NCBI RefSeq assembly: GCF_916618885.1
Contig: NZ_CAKAKH010000001.1
Span: 434,001 to 498,000, forward strand
DNA from: Marinilactibacillus sp. Marseille-P9653
GTDB lineage: Bacteria > Bacillota > Bacilli > Lactobacillales > Carnobacteriaceae_A
DNA: 64,000 nt
Reading direction: 5' to 3'
Every line of letters begins with the position of its first letter. Position 1 is the stretch's first letter. The translations under genes were made by a program, and so were the position numbers. This document shows positions 45,601-58,538 of this stretch, one piece after another. Under the pieces are notes generated by a model, which did no database searches, was not told the DNA's origin, and saw nothing but the letters and a program-made list of their open reading frames with translations.

Positions 45601-46980
45601 ATGACAAAATGGACATTAAGCGAAATAGCAGAAGCAACAGAGGGTGTCGTCTATTACGCTAAAGACGAAACGATCAAAATCAAAGAAGTATCTTTTGACT
45701 CAAGAAATCTTTCAGAAGGAAGCTTATTCGTGCCGCTCGTAGCTGAAAGAAATGGGCATGAATATATTACTAGTGCCATTGAAAACGGAGCGAGTGCAAC
45801 GTTTTGGAGCGATCCGATAGAAAAAGCGCCCAAAGATATACCCGTTATTTTAGTGAAAGATACGTTAACAGCTTTACAAGAATTCTCGAAATGGTATTTG
45901 AAAAAAGTTCATCCTAAAGTGGTTGGTGTGACAGGAAGTAACGGTAAGACAACGACAAAAGATATGATTGCCGCGGTTGCGTCAGCCAAATTCAAAACAC
46001 ATAAAACAGTTGGGAACTTCAATAACCATATTGGACTTCCTTATACCATTTTAGAAATGCCGGAAGATACGGAAGTAGCTGTTTTGGAAATGGGCATGAG
46101 TCAAGCTCAAGAAATCCACGCGCTTTCAGTATTAGCTGAGCCAGACATTGCTGTTATCACAATGATAGGAGAATCTCACATTGAGTTCTTTGGGGCAAAG
46201 TCTGGTATAGCAGATGCGAAACTGGAAATAGTGGATGGTCTAAAAGCAGACGGAACCTTGATTTATCTTGGAGAAGAACCTTTACTCTCGCAACGAATAG
46301 AAAAAATGAATGCAGTTAAAACGAGAACTTTTGGGAAAACGGATAAAGAAGATCTGTATTCAATAAATATAGAGCCCGACGTTAAATCAACCAAATTTTC
46401 AGTTAATCTGGTTCCAGAGTTGACGATTACGTTACCGACTCCGGGTGAGTATAATGTTCAAAATGCATTAGCTGCTTTATCTGTCGGGTTGGAGCTAGGA
46501 ATCGAGATTGAAGCAAGCGCCGAAAAACTCGAACACTTCCAGTTGACTAAAAATCGTCTAGAGTGGCTAGAAGGATTTAACGGAGCGCAACTCTTGAATG
46601 ATGCTTACAATGCAAGTCCCTCTTCAATGAAAGCTGTATTGAATTATTTTTCCAATATAGAAGTCAAAGGACAAAAAATGGTTGTTCTAGGAGATATATT
46701 GGAACTTGGAAGTTTATCTAAATCCTTGCACAAAAGTGTAGCGGAATCTATTGATGCAAAGTCCATCGATCATCTAGTCTTGTATGGCGATGAAATGGGT
46801 GTTGTATACGAACAAGTAAAAGAACAGTTCAGTGCGGAGAATATCCGATACTTTTCAGGAGATAAAAAACCAATGATAGATTACCTGAGAAAGACTATAC
46901 AAAAGAACGATATGGTCTTGCTGAAATCAAGCTTAGGAACAGGTATACTCGGCGTTGTAGAAGAATTAAAACGTAAATAG
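45601..46980 (+). CDS. murF: UDP-MurNAc-tripeptide-D-alanyl-D-alanine ligase
   Basis: 459 residues. The P-loop is VVGVTGSNGKTTTKDM; NFNNHIGLPYTIL, VLEMGMSQAQEI and NDAYNASPSSMKAVL follow in Mur-ligase order. It adds the D-Ala-D-Ala dipeptide made by Ddl, the gene just upstream. AGGAGAG-like TTGGAGAG precedes the ATG. Confidence 0.96.
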   Translation: MTKWTLSEIAEATEGVVYYAKDETIKIKEVSFDSRNLSEGSLFVPLVAERNGHEYITSAIENGASATFWSDPIEKAPKDIPVILVKDTLTALQEFSKWYLKKVHPKVVGVTGSNGKTTTKDMIAAVASAKFKTHKTVGNFNNHIGLPYTILEMPEDTEVAVLEMGMSQAQEIHALSVLAEPDIAVITMIGESHIEFFGAKSGIADAKLEIVDGLKADGTLIYLGEEPLLSQRIEKMNAVKTRTFGKTDKEDLYSINIEPDVKSTKFSVNLVPELTITLPTPGEYNVQNALAALSVGLELGIEIEASAEKLEHFQLTKNRLEWLEGFNGAQLLNDAYNASPSSMKAVLNYFSNIEVKGQKMVVLGDILELGSLSKSLHKSVAESIDAKSIDHLVLYGDEMGVVYEQVKEQFSAENIRYFSGDKKPMIDYLRKTIQKNDMVLLKSSLGTGILGVVEELKRK

Positions 46981-47153
46981 AGTGTAAAACGTATTCATTT
47001 GAAATATGCATCGATTAAGTTGAAAAAAAAAACTATGCATGCTATGATATCTGTTGAGCAACGGTTCGATATTGTTCAATTTTGCTTTCGTTAGCGGAAT
47101 ACTAATTTAAAGTAAATGATTTTTAATTAAATATGAGTCAAGAAGAATTTAAA

Positions 47154-47337
47154 ACCCTAGTGTTTCGCGTCGAGCGTTTCGTATACGAACATTAGGGTCT
47201 TTATGTGAAAAAGAAACGACGAACTACCCTCATCAACGTAGAGGAGATAAGTTTCTTTTAAGTAGTGCCGACCTATTGAGCCTGTAAGCTCATTTTAAGG
47301 CATTACTCCTTGGCTCCACGAAAAATAGAAGCCAAGG
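47154..47337 (+). promoter_or_regulatory. Structured 5' leader of cshA: four consecutive hairpins
   Basis: Four stems are seen. H1 pairs ACCCTA..TGTT with its partner ending ATTAGGGT (47154-47198). H2 pairs AAAGAAAC with GTTTCTTT (47210-47258). H3 pairs AGTAGTGCC with GGCATTACT and has an inner GAGC/GCTC (47261-47307). H4 pairs CCTTGGCT with AGCCAAGG (47308-47337) and ends 8 bases before the ribosome site. None is followed by a T-run, so control of translation or stability is likelier than termination. Long leaders are known for cold-induced DEAD-box genes. Confidence 0.65.
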
Positions 47338-47360
47338 AAAACAATAGGAGGAATTATTTT

Positions 47361-48869
47361 TTGAAATTTAGCGAATTAAACATTGCACCAGAGATATTGA
47401 AATCAGTAGAGGGTATGGGATTTGAAGAAACAACCCCAATCCAGGAAAAAACAATACCATTAGCCTTAGAAGGCAAAGATGTCATTGGACAAGCTCAAAC
47501 GGGTACAGGTAAAACTGCCGCTTTCGGTATTCCAATGTTACAGAAAATCGATCCAAGCAACCGCAACGTTCAAGGTTTAATCATTGCACCGACTCGCGAG
47601 TTAGCTATCCAGACACAGGAAGAAATTTTCCGTTTGAGTAAAGATAAACGTGTACGAGTAACTTGTGTTTATGGTGGAGCGGATATTAGAAGACAGATCA
47701 AACAAATCCAAGGTGGCGCACAAATCGTCGTAGGAACTCCTGGACGTTTGCTAGACCACATCAGACGTAGAACTCTGAAACTAGATAAAGTTGAAACACT
47801 TGTTTTAGATGAAGCAGATGAGATGCTGAATATGGGATTCATTGAAGATATTGAATCTATCATCAAAGAAGTACCTTCAGAGCGTCAGACACTATTATTC
47901 TCAGCAACAATGCCAACACCTATTAAACGTATCGCAGAACGTTTCATGAAATCACCTGAAACAGTTGCGATTAAAACAAAAACATTGTCTGCTACAACAA
48001 TCGATCAATACTTCACTAAAGCACGTGACAATGAGAAGTTTGATATCTTAACTCGTTTAATCGATGTTCAAAATCCAACTTCAGCAATCATCTTCGGTAG
48101 AACGAAACGCCGTGTTGATGAATTAGCTAAAGGTTTGGAAATGCGCGGATACCAAGCTGAAGGAATCCACGGAGACCTTTCACAAAGTAAACGTATGAGC
48201 GTATTGAGCGACTTTAAAAAAGGTAAAATGGATATTTTAGTAGCAACAGATGTTGCAGCACGTGGATTAGATGTTTCAGGTTTAACACACGTTTATAACT
48301 ATGATGTTCCTCAAGATCCAGAAAGCTACGTTCACCGTATTGGACGTACTGGTCGTGCAGGTGAAAAAGGCGTTTCTGTAACGTTTGTAACACCTCAAGA
48401 GATGGGTTATCTACGTACAATTGAAAACCTAACGAAGCAAGAAATTACTTCTCTTCGTCCACCAACAAATGACGAAGCAATCGAAAGCCAGCTTGAGTCT
48501 GCTATGGAAGATATCCGTAAAACAATCGTGGAAAACGGTTTGGATAAATACCATACTGCAGCTGAAAAACTATTGAGTGCTTACTCGTCAGAGGATATTG
48601 CAGCAGCTTTGGTCAAAACAATGATCAAGGATTCTACTGAAGTACCTGTAACGATCACACCTCAAAGACCTCTACCAAACAAAGATCGTAAACGTAGTGG
48701 TGGCGGTAGTGGAAAAGGCGGCAATCGTAATAGAAATGGCCGTAGCGGAAATAGTAACAACAAGCGTACTGGTAGACGTGGTGATGGAAAAGGACGTAGC
48801 GAAGGTAGCAGTCGTCGTAATAACTATCGTAAAGACCGTGGTAGCAGCACGAATAAAGACAACAGCTAA
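47361..48869 (+). CDS. cshA: DEAD-box RNA helicase (CshA-type)
   Basis: 502 residues from TTG 47361 (AGGAGGA upstream at 47346-47352); the longer frame from 47310 runs through leader hairpin H4. Helicase motifs in order: Q-motif [61 protein letters not shown]. The C-terminal 60 residues are a Gly/Arg/Asn/Ser-rich tail, as in CshA. It unwinds RNA in ribosome assembly and mRNA decay, mainly in the cold. Confidence 0.94.
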   Translation: MKFSELNIAPEILKSVEGMGFEETTPIQEKTIPLALEGKDVIGQAQTGTGKTAAFGIPMLQKIDPSNRNVQGLIIAPTRELAIQTQEEIFRLSKDKRVRVTCVYGGADIRRQIKQIQGGAQIVVGTPGRLLDHIRRRTLKLDKVETLVLDEADEMLNMGFIEDIESIIKEVPSERQTLLFSATMPTPIKRIAERFMKSPETVAIKTKTLSATTIDQYFTKARDNEKFDILTRLIDVQNPTSAIIFGRTKRRVDELAKGLEMRGYQAEGIHGDLSQSKRMSVLSDFKKGKMDILVATDVAARGLDVSGLTHVYNYDVPQDPESYVHRIGRTGRAGEKGVSVTFVTPQEMGYLRTIENLTKQEITSLRPPTNDEAIESQLESAMEDIRKTIVENGLDKYHTAAEKLLSAYSSEDIAAALVKTMIKDSTEVPVTITPQRPLPNKDRKRSGGGSGKGGNRNRNGRSGNSNNKRTGRRGDGKGRSEGSSRRNNYRKDRGSSTNKDNS

Positions 48870-48880
48870 AAAAGAATGTA

Positions 48881-48910
48881 TAAAGGGATCCAGAATTTGG
48901 ATCCCTTTTT
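48881..48910 (+). terminator. Terminator after cshA
   Basis: AAAGGGATCC pairs with GGATCCCTTT around AGAATTT, then TTT. Confidence 0.92.
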
Positions 48911-49091
48911 TAGATTGTTAAATTTTATTCAAAATACATTTGGATACGATCAGCTTAAAGATGCGTATGTAATGGTTGAAATGTCTGCCATAGAGCTTAT
49001 GTATGACTTTTTAGTAGGATTCTGGTAGTATTGAAAACAAGTAAGCCAAGAAAATAGAGCAACACATATTTAGAGTAAAACGAGGGATTGT

Positions 49092-49445
49092 ATGATTGTA
49101 GGAATTGGGCTAGATCTTGTAGATATTTCAAGAATCAGGAAAGCCTGTGAAAAAAGAGAAAGTTTTCCATCTCGTGTTTTGACTCGAAATGAACTTCAGG
49201 TTTATGAGCAATTGAAAGGCACGCGCAAAGAAGAATTCCTTGCAGGGAGATTTTCAGCGAAAGAGGCTTTTTCTAAAGCGTTAGGAACAGGTATTGGTAA
49301 AGTCGGGTTTCAGGATATTGAGATAATGAATAGTCCTTCCGGAAAACCGGAAATTACGCACTCTCCGTTTACCGGGAATACTTGGATTACTATAACACAT
49401 ACGGAAAAAACCGCTGCAGCACAGGTGATATTAGAGAGAAATTGA
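49092..49445 (+). CDS. acpS: Holo-[acyl-carrier-protein] synthase
   Basis: 117 residues. GIGLDLVDISRI carries the metal-binding Asp; FLAGRFSAKEAFSKALGTGI has the Glu and Lys of the active site. It transfers phosphopantetheine from CoA to acyl carrier protein. It lies in the cshA-acpS-mazEF neighbourhood of Bacilli, but the alanine racemase gene that often follows is absent. Confidence 0.95.
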   Translation: MIVGIGLDLVDISRIRKACEKRESFPSRVLTRNELQVYEQLKGTRKEEFLAGRFSAKEAFSKALGTGIGKVGFQDIEIMNSPSGKPEITHSPFTGNTWITITHTEKTAAAQVILERN

Positions 49446-49691
49446 TTGTATCATCAAAAATCAGTAGTTATTTGGTCATACTTTCGTCACAAATGAGTGG
49501 GATGGCTAGTTTTAATATCGTATCGTTCATGATAAACTTAACCTTAAGATAGAAATTTGCACGATTCATTCCTAAAATGGATCCAACATACTGAATGTTT
49601 GATAGTCTTGTTGTTAGAGAGCGTAAATCTGATTGTTCTGACAAAGACTTGATGATGATGGGTAAGCGATAATCTTTTGGAGGGCACAATC

Positions 49692-49943
49692 ATGGAAGAG
49701 CAGCGCAACAAGAAAATGATTATTGAGTTAGATCAATCGGTTTACGAAGATTTAGTGGAATTTTGTGTTGAAACAAATGTTGAGAAAAATGAATTAATGT
49801 CCCAAATGGTCAATTATTGTATTAAAGAGAGTATGAATAAAATGGATGCCATGCGGAAAGGGTATGCTGAAATGGCTAACATCAATTTAGAGATATGTTC
49901 TGAATTTGATGGATGCGAGAGCGAAGCACATTATCATATCTAA
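49692..49943 (+). CDS. mazE: MazE-type antitoxin (ribbon-helix-helix)
   Basis: 83 residues from ATG 49692 (GGAGGG upstream). KKMIIELDQSVYEDLVEF starts a ribbon-helix-helix DNA-binding domain, followed by a helix. The C-terminus (ICSEFDGCESEAHYHI) is acidic, as expected for an EndoAI-type antitoxin tail that binds MazF. It is 90 bp upstream of mazF. It would neutralise the toxin and repress the pair. Confidence 0.82.
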   Translation: MEEQRNKKMIIELDQSVYEDLVEFCVETNVEKNELMSQMVNYCIKESMNKMDAMRKGYAEMANINLEICSEFDGCESEAHYHI

Positions 49944-50033
49944 AACGGGAAGTATCATGCGATGAAGTAGGAGTCATTGAGGGTCGCATGAAACGGACCA
50001 TTCCAAAAGGGTACCTTCGAGGAGAAAACGCCT

Positions 50034-50390
50034 ATGGTTAAGCGGGGAGATATTTACTATGCGGATCTATCGCCGGTAGTTGGGTCGGAGCAAGGCGGAA
50101 TGAGGCCAGTCTTGATTATCCAGAACAATGTCGGTAATAAGTATAGTCCAACTGTTATCGTTGCAGCGATTACAACGAAGATTCAAAAAGGTAAAATGCC
50201 AACGCATATTGAGGTTGGAGCAGATCAAGGACTTGAGAAAAATTCTGTTGTATTATTGGAGCAGATACGAACAATTGATAAACAGAGACTCAGAGATAAA
50301 GTGACACATTTAAATGCAAATATAATGGATTCTGTGGACGAGGCGCTATCTATCAGTGTAGGACTATCTAATAAATATAAACATATTTGA
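50034..50390 (+). CDS. mazF: MazF/NdoA-type mRNA interferase
   Basis: 118 residues of the PemK/MazF fold. [22 protein letters not shown] with the active-site Arg, then [14 protein letters not shown]-like [10 protein letters not shown] and [13 protein letters not shown] (catalytic Thr and conserved Arg). B. subtilis NdoA cuts UACAU; the sequence specificity here is not readable. The gene ends the acpS-mazEF region with a strong terminator. Confidence 0.93.
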   Translation: MVKRGDIYYADLSPVVGSEQGGMRPVLIIQNNVGNKYSPTVIVAAITTKIQKGKMPTHIEVGADQGLEKNSVVLLEQIRTIDKQRLRDKVTHLNANIMDSVDEALSISVGLSNKYKHI

Positions 50391-50413
50391 TCATATGATC
50401 CAATTTACTTAGT

Positions 50414-50455
50414 AAAAGAGGCAGTCTAGAAAATAGATTGCCTCTTTTTTTTTGC
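50414..50455 (+). terminator. Terminator after mazF
   Basis: AAGAGGCAGTCTA pairs with TAGATTGCCTCTT, then a run of T. Confidence 0.93.
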
Positions 50456-50463
50456 ATATTCAG

Positions 50464-50493
50464 TTGCGCCAACCCTTTAAATCATGATACACT
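50464..50493 (+). promoter_or_regulatory. Possible queT promoter
   Basis: TTGCGC at 50464-50469, an 18-bp gap and TACACT at 50488-50493. Moderate match; the predicted start is just upstream of the riboswitch. Confidence 0.5.
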
Positions 50494-50513
50494 ACTACTC
50501 GTTGTCTAACAGC

Positions 50514-50556
50514 CGTGGTTCGAGAGCGCCAACCCACGTTATCAAAAACTAGGAGG
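50514..50556 (+). ncRNA. preQ1 class I riboswitch
   Basis: P1 is CGTGG/CCACG; the loop has TTCGAGAGCGCCAAC and the A-rich tail is TTATCAAAAACTAGGAGG. Length and arrangement match preQ1-I. The tail contains the AGGAGG ribosome site, so ligand binding would block translation of the next gene, a preQ1/queuosine-precursor transporter. Confidence 0.85.
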
Positions 50557-50565
50557 AAAATTAAT

Positions 50566-51057
50566 TTGAAAACAAAACAATGGGTATTAAATGCTATTAT
50601 AGGAGCTTTGTATGTAGTGATCACACTCATCATTGCACCTCTAGGTTTTGGAGCGATACAGGTACGCTTATCTGAGATGTTGAATCACCTGGTAACTTTT
50701 GATAAGAAATATGCATACGGTATCGGCGTTGGTGTAATCATTGCGAATATTATACTATCGCCATTTGGAGTATATGATTGGGTACTTGGTGGAGGACATA
50801 CAATCGTTTCCTTTATTGTAGTCATTTTCTTAACGAGAAATATGGTATCAATCAAAAAGAAAATGGTCGTCAATACAATTGTATTTTCTGTTTTCACTTT
50901 TATGATTGCTTTTCTAATTATGCTAAGTGGTGCAGAAGAAGCTTTTTGGATTCTTTACCTATCACTTTTCATCAGTCAATTCGTAACAATGGTAATTGGG
51001 ATTCCCTTAATGCTGTTTATAGATCGTAAAATCAATTTTAGACAACAAATGAAGTAA
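50566..51057 (+). CDS. queT: Queuosine precursor ECF transporter S component
   Basis: 163 residues from TTG 50566, 9 bases after the riboswitch-embedded AGGAGG; the frame from 50515 would run through the riboswitch. AIIGALYVVITLIIAPLGFGAIQVR in parts and LSEMLNHLVTF match the QueT family, with about five helices. It imports preQ1 or preQ0 for tRNA modification. The substrate is supported by the riboswitch. Confidence 0.88.
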   Translation: MKTKQWVLNAIIGALYVVITLIIAPLGFGAIQVRLSEMLNHLVTFDKKYAYGIGVGVIIANIILSPFGVYDWVLGGGHTIVSFIVVIFLTRNMVSIKKKMVVNTIVFSVFTFMIAFLIMLSGAEEAFWILYLSLFISQFVTMVIGIPLMLFIDRKINFRQQMK

Positions 51058-51072
51058 CAAAAAAACGGGCGT

Positions 51073-51112
51073 AAAAAAGCAGTGACTCTAATGATAGAGA
51101 CACTGCTTTTTT
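51073..51112. terminator. Bidirectional terminator
   Basis: AAAAAAGCAGTGACTCT pairs with AGAGACACTGCTTTTTT (one mismatch), between queT and the CBS-domain gene. Confidence 0.9.
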
Positions 51113-51134
51113 GATAGTGATTTACAATAAGGCG

Positions 51135-51773
51135 TTAGTTGTTGTGAAGATCTTCCGTTCCAACCACTTTGAATCCTTTACGTTCCAGATTATGAGTCAA
51201 TTCTTCTAGTGTTTTTTCTGAAACACCTGGTTCTAATGTCATAATTGTACGACGAACCATGTTTTCACGTTTAACGTCTAGAGTTATACAACTCATGATT
51301 GAGCAGTAGCGATTGATAATCTTTGTGATTGACGTTAAATCTCCCTTTTGCCCAGGCGTTGCAATCGTCAGCACATAACTTCCTTGATCAATACTCCAAG
51401 ATTGTTGCAGAAGGTCAATCAAAGAACTATGCGTTAAAATACCATAGAAGTGATTGTTATCATCTAAAACAGTAATATAAGGAAGATCTTTAATCATAAA
51501 GAATATTTTGAAGAAAGAAGAATTTAAGTGCACATATTTTGTCGCATTCTTAAGCAAGTGAGTAACCGGAAGACTCATGTCTCCGCCGTTCGCTTTATGG
51601 CGATAAATGTGCATTTTATAGATGTTTCCGCGGAAGATTTTACCACTTTCGTCTAATACAGGTACACATCGATAACCTGTTTCTTCTAATAGTTCGATCG
51701 ACTCTTGTAACGTTGCTTTTTCCGAAATGGTATTTACAACATTTTTTGGTACAGATAACTGTTTAATTAGCAT
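51135..51773 (-). CDS. CBS-pair protein with C-terminal ACT-like domain (CbpA-like)
   Basis: 212 residues. Two CBS motifs, one near residues 10-70 (TGYRCVPVLDESGKIFRGNIY) and one near 75-130 (LPYITVLDDNNHFYGILTHS, in parts). An ACT-like domain follows (YVLTIATPGQKGDLTSITKI). This order is that of the Listeria c-di-AMP-binding CbpA group. The gene stands alone and converges with queT. c-di-AMP binding is inference. Confidence 0.78.
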   Translation of the reverse strand: MLIKQLSVPKNVVNTISEKATLQESIELLEETGYRCVPVLDESGKIFRGNIYKMHIYRHKANGGDMSLPVTHLLKNATKYVHLNSSFFKIFFMIKDLPYITVLDDNNHFYGILTHSSLIDLLQQSWSIDQGSYVLTIATPGQKGDLTSITKIINRYCSIMSCITLDVKRENMVRRTIMTLEPGVSEKTLEELTHNLERKGFKVVGTEDLHNN

Positions 51774-51903
51774 TGATTATTGGCTCCTTCTCATTTAACT
51801 ATCTCTATTCTCACATTATAATTATAACAGATAAACACTTGGAGAAGTACCTAAATACCTGTAAAATAAAATGGAAATTCATAAAAAGAAAGATGAGGTT
51901 AAT

Positions 51904-52635
51904 ATGCATAAAATTAATGAAATGATGGATCGACCAGTCGTGAATGAAGAAGTCAGAAATTTTTTGAGATCTGCACAAAAACAATTAGATGGTAAGCTAG
52001 GGACGATAGAAAAAGAAGCCCATGAGAAACGAGTTCCTATCATTCCGCATGAAACGGTTGCTTTTTTTGTATGGTTATTCAGTCAAATTAATCCAAAAGA
52101 AATATTAGAGATTGGAACAGCAATTGGATTCTCTGCTGGATTGATGGCTAAATATACAAGTGAAGAAAGTAAGATTACGACAATAGATCGAAATCCGGTT
52201 ATGCTTGAAAAGGCCAAAGCGAATTTTAAAACACTAGGAATTGAAGAAAGAGTTACTCTTCTTGAAGGACAAGCGGATGAATGGCTAGAGAAACTTAAAG
52301 AAGATCAGTATGATTTTATTTTTATGGATAGTGCTAAAGCAAAATATTATGATTTCTTCCCAGATTGTATGCGTGTTTTAAAAGAAGGTGGTATCTTGGC
52401 AGTCGATGATGTACTTCAAGGTGGCACGATACTGGAAAATGTAAAGGATATTCCAAGAAGAAGAAGAAAGATTCATAAAAAATTGAATGCTTTTCTTGAG
52501 ATTGTATTGGATCATCCGGCACTAGATACAACATTACTTCCATTAGGGGATGGGCTATTACTGATTACAAAAAAGGAAGACTATGATTTTTCATTCATGA
52601 AAGAAAAAGAATCTGATTCAAACGATTCAATGTAA
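51904..52635 (+). CDS. O-methyltransferase (YrrM-like)
   Basis: 243 residues from ATG 51904 (GATGAGG upstream). The SAM site is ILEIGTAIGFSAGLMAKY, with ITTIDRNPVMLEKAK, DFIFMDSAK (acidic metal residue) and ILAVDDVLQGG after it, as in class I O-methyltransferases. The B. subtilis relative YrrM (TrmR) methylates 5-hydroxyuridine in tRNA; a tRNA role is likely here too. Transcribed just ahead of the rrn promoters. Confidence 0.83.
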   Translation: MHKINEMMDRPVVNEEVRNFLRSAQKQLDGKLGTIEKEAHEKRVPIIPHETVAFFVWLFSQINPKEILEIGTAIGFSAGLMAKYTSEESKITTIDRNPVMLEKAKANFKTLGIEERVTLLEGQADEWLEKLKEDQYDFIFMDSAKAKYYDFFPDCMRVLKEGGILAVDDVLQGGTILENVKDIPRRRRKIHKKLNAFLEIVLDHPALDTTLLPLGDGLLLITKKEDYDFSFMKEKESDSNDSM

Positions 52636-52699
52636 ATGTTGATACATCAATGTTTGATCAATGGTAAAAAATGATTTTTTAAAAAATATATAGAAAATT

Positions 52700-52728
52700 G
52701 TTGACGAGATCGATTCTAACTGGTAAAG
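52700..52728 (+). promoter_or_regulatory. rrn promoter P1
   Basis: TTGACG, 17-bp spacer, TAAAGT. Upstream is AT-rich, as in UP-elements. Confidence 0.7.
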
Positions 52729-52823
52729 TATAAAACGTTGCTGATAACGAAACACAGTTAAGGGGTTCGATCTTTTCAACTGATTCGCTGTAGTAATTGA
52801 AAAAAATAAATTTTAAAAAGCTG

Positions 52824-52852
52824 TTGACATCTTCGATAAGATGATGTAATAT
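52824..52852 (+). promoter_or_regulatory. rrn promoter P2
   Basis: TTGACA, 17-bp spacer, TAATAT. A tandem second promoter, followed by a leader with a boxA-like GATCTTTGAAAACTG element near 52916. Confidence 0.85.
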
Positions 52853-53046
52853 AGTATGAGTCGACAAGTTGAGTAAACGTTTGTGAGAACAACTTAACTG
52901 AGAGGCTAAACGATTGATCTTTGAAAACTGAACAAAGTAAAAACAACCAAATGTGCAGGGGTCTTCGATTCATTTATGAATCAAGACAACTAAACGAATG
53001 AACAAGGTTCATTCACAATTTTTAATCAATGAGCAAGTCAAACACT
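52853..53046 (+). other. rrn leader with 16S processing stem, left arm
   Basis: AACAAAGTAAA, CAACC and TGTGCAGGG (52931-52960) can pair with CCTTGCACA, GGTT and TTTACTTTGTTT (54629-54655) after the 16S gene. This would form the RNase III stem that brackets 16S rRNA. Confidence 0.75.
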
Positions 53047-54608
<1,562 letters not shown>

Positions 54609-54692
54609 TGCCTTAAGGGCAAACGGAACCTTGCACAGGTTACTTTACTTTGTTTAGTTTTGAGAGCTTGATCGTTCTCAATTTTATACGAT

Positions 54693-54765
54693 GGGGCCTT
54701 AGCTCAGCTGGGAGAGCGCCTGCTTTGCACGCAGGAGGTCAGCGGTTCGATCCCGCTAGGCTCCA
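54693..54765 (+). tRNA. tRNA-Ala (TGC)
   Basis: Cloverleaf with acceptor GGGGCCT/AGGCTCC (one G-U), TTCGATC T-loop and anticodon TGC in a CTTTGCACG loop. It is the only tRNA in the 16S-23S spacer; tRNA-Ile is missing from this copy. The 3' CCA is not encoded. Confidence 0.96.
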
Positions 54766-54928
54766 TTACAGTTCTGATATTTCAGGATTGTGCTTTGTTC
54801 TTTGAAAACTGGATAGTTGAATTAATAACAAACATGTTAAGAAACAACACCGAGATTAACAAATTGAGAAAGTTTTGTTCCTTGAATAGAACTCTCATCG
54901 CTAATTAATATCATACTCTTAACCGCAA

Positions 54929-57844
<2,916 letters not shown>

Positions 57845-57951
57845 AAAACGGGGTTAAGAGTATGAGGGTGTTGCGTCAAAACATGTTTGCTAGCATTCAA
57901 CTATCTAGTTTTCAGAGAACAACGTTCTCTTATAAAAAGAAAAAGAGTCAT

Positions 57952-58070
57952 TGTGCGGTAATGATGGCGGGAAGGATCCACCTGTTCCCATTCCGAACAC
58001 AGCCGTTAAGCTTCCCAGCGCCGAGGATAGTGAGGGGTTTCCCCTTGTGAAAGCAGGACGTTGCCGTGCA
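57952..58070 (+). rRNA. rrf: 5S ribosomal RNA
   Basis: TGTGCGGTAA at the 5' end pairs with TTGCCGTGCA at the 3' end. GGAAGGATCCACCTGTTCCC and CCGAACACAG are the conserved loop regions. Length is about 119 nt. Confidence 0.95.
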
Positions 58071-58103
58071 GTTCTTTTTTTTTATCTAATACCATTTTTT
58101 GAT

Positions 58104-58176
58104 TCCGCAATAGCTCAGTTGGTAGAGCGCGCGACTGTTAATCGCGTTGTCGCAGGTTCGAGCCCTGCTTGCGGAG
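58104..58176 (+). tRNA. tRNA-Asn (GTT)
   Basis: Acceptor TCCGCAA/TTGCGGA with discriminator G; anticodon GTT; GGTTCGAGCCC T-arm. Confidence 0.96.
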
Positions 58177-58198
58177 TTTTTATTTGCAAAAAATATCA

Positions 58199-58271
58199 GC
58201 CGCTTTAGCTCAGTAGGTAGAGCGCATCCATGGTAAGGATGAGGTCGCCGGTTCGAATCCGGCAAGTGGCT
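58199..58271 (+). tRNA. tRNA-Thr (GGT)
   Basis: Acceptor GCCGCTT/AAGTGGC (one G-U) with discriminator T. Anticodon stem CATCC/GGATG with loop ATGGTAA gives anticodon GGT. Confidence 0.94.
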
Positions 58272-58276
58272 TTTAT

Positions 58277-58307
58277 GAGACAACGTCCTTAGGCGTTGTC
58301 TTTTTTT
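58277..58307 (+). terminator. rrn operon terminator
   Basis: GAGACAACG pairs with CGTTGTCTT around a short loop, then seven T. Confidence 0.92.
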
Positions 58308-58538
58308 GACTCATTAATTAGAAATCAACAGAAAAGATGAATTAAATCACTGCCACCTTATTGTTAAGTTTATGTTTTATCGGTCTAAAGTCTAATGTCA
58401 ATAAGAACAGGTTTTGGTATACTATCTACTGACCGGAAGTTTTTCGGAATAAGATTAAAAAAATGAAGGCATCCTTTAAAGATCAGAAAGAAATAATAGT
58501 AGTATTTGAATGATATTAAAGGGAAATAGAGGTAAATG

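Noticed and set aside
49468-49689. 73-residue minus-strand ORF between acpS and mazE
   Set aside because: No ribosome site, TTG start overlapping the mazE ribosome site on the other strand, and no recognisable domain.
50466-50535. Exact 10-mer repeat GCGCCAACCC
   Set aside because: Two short copies only; one is explained by the preQ1 aptamer, the other may be chance.
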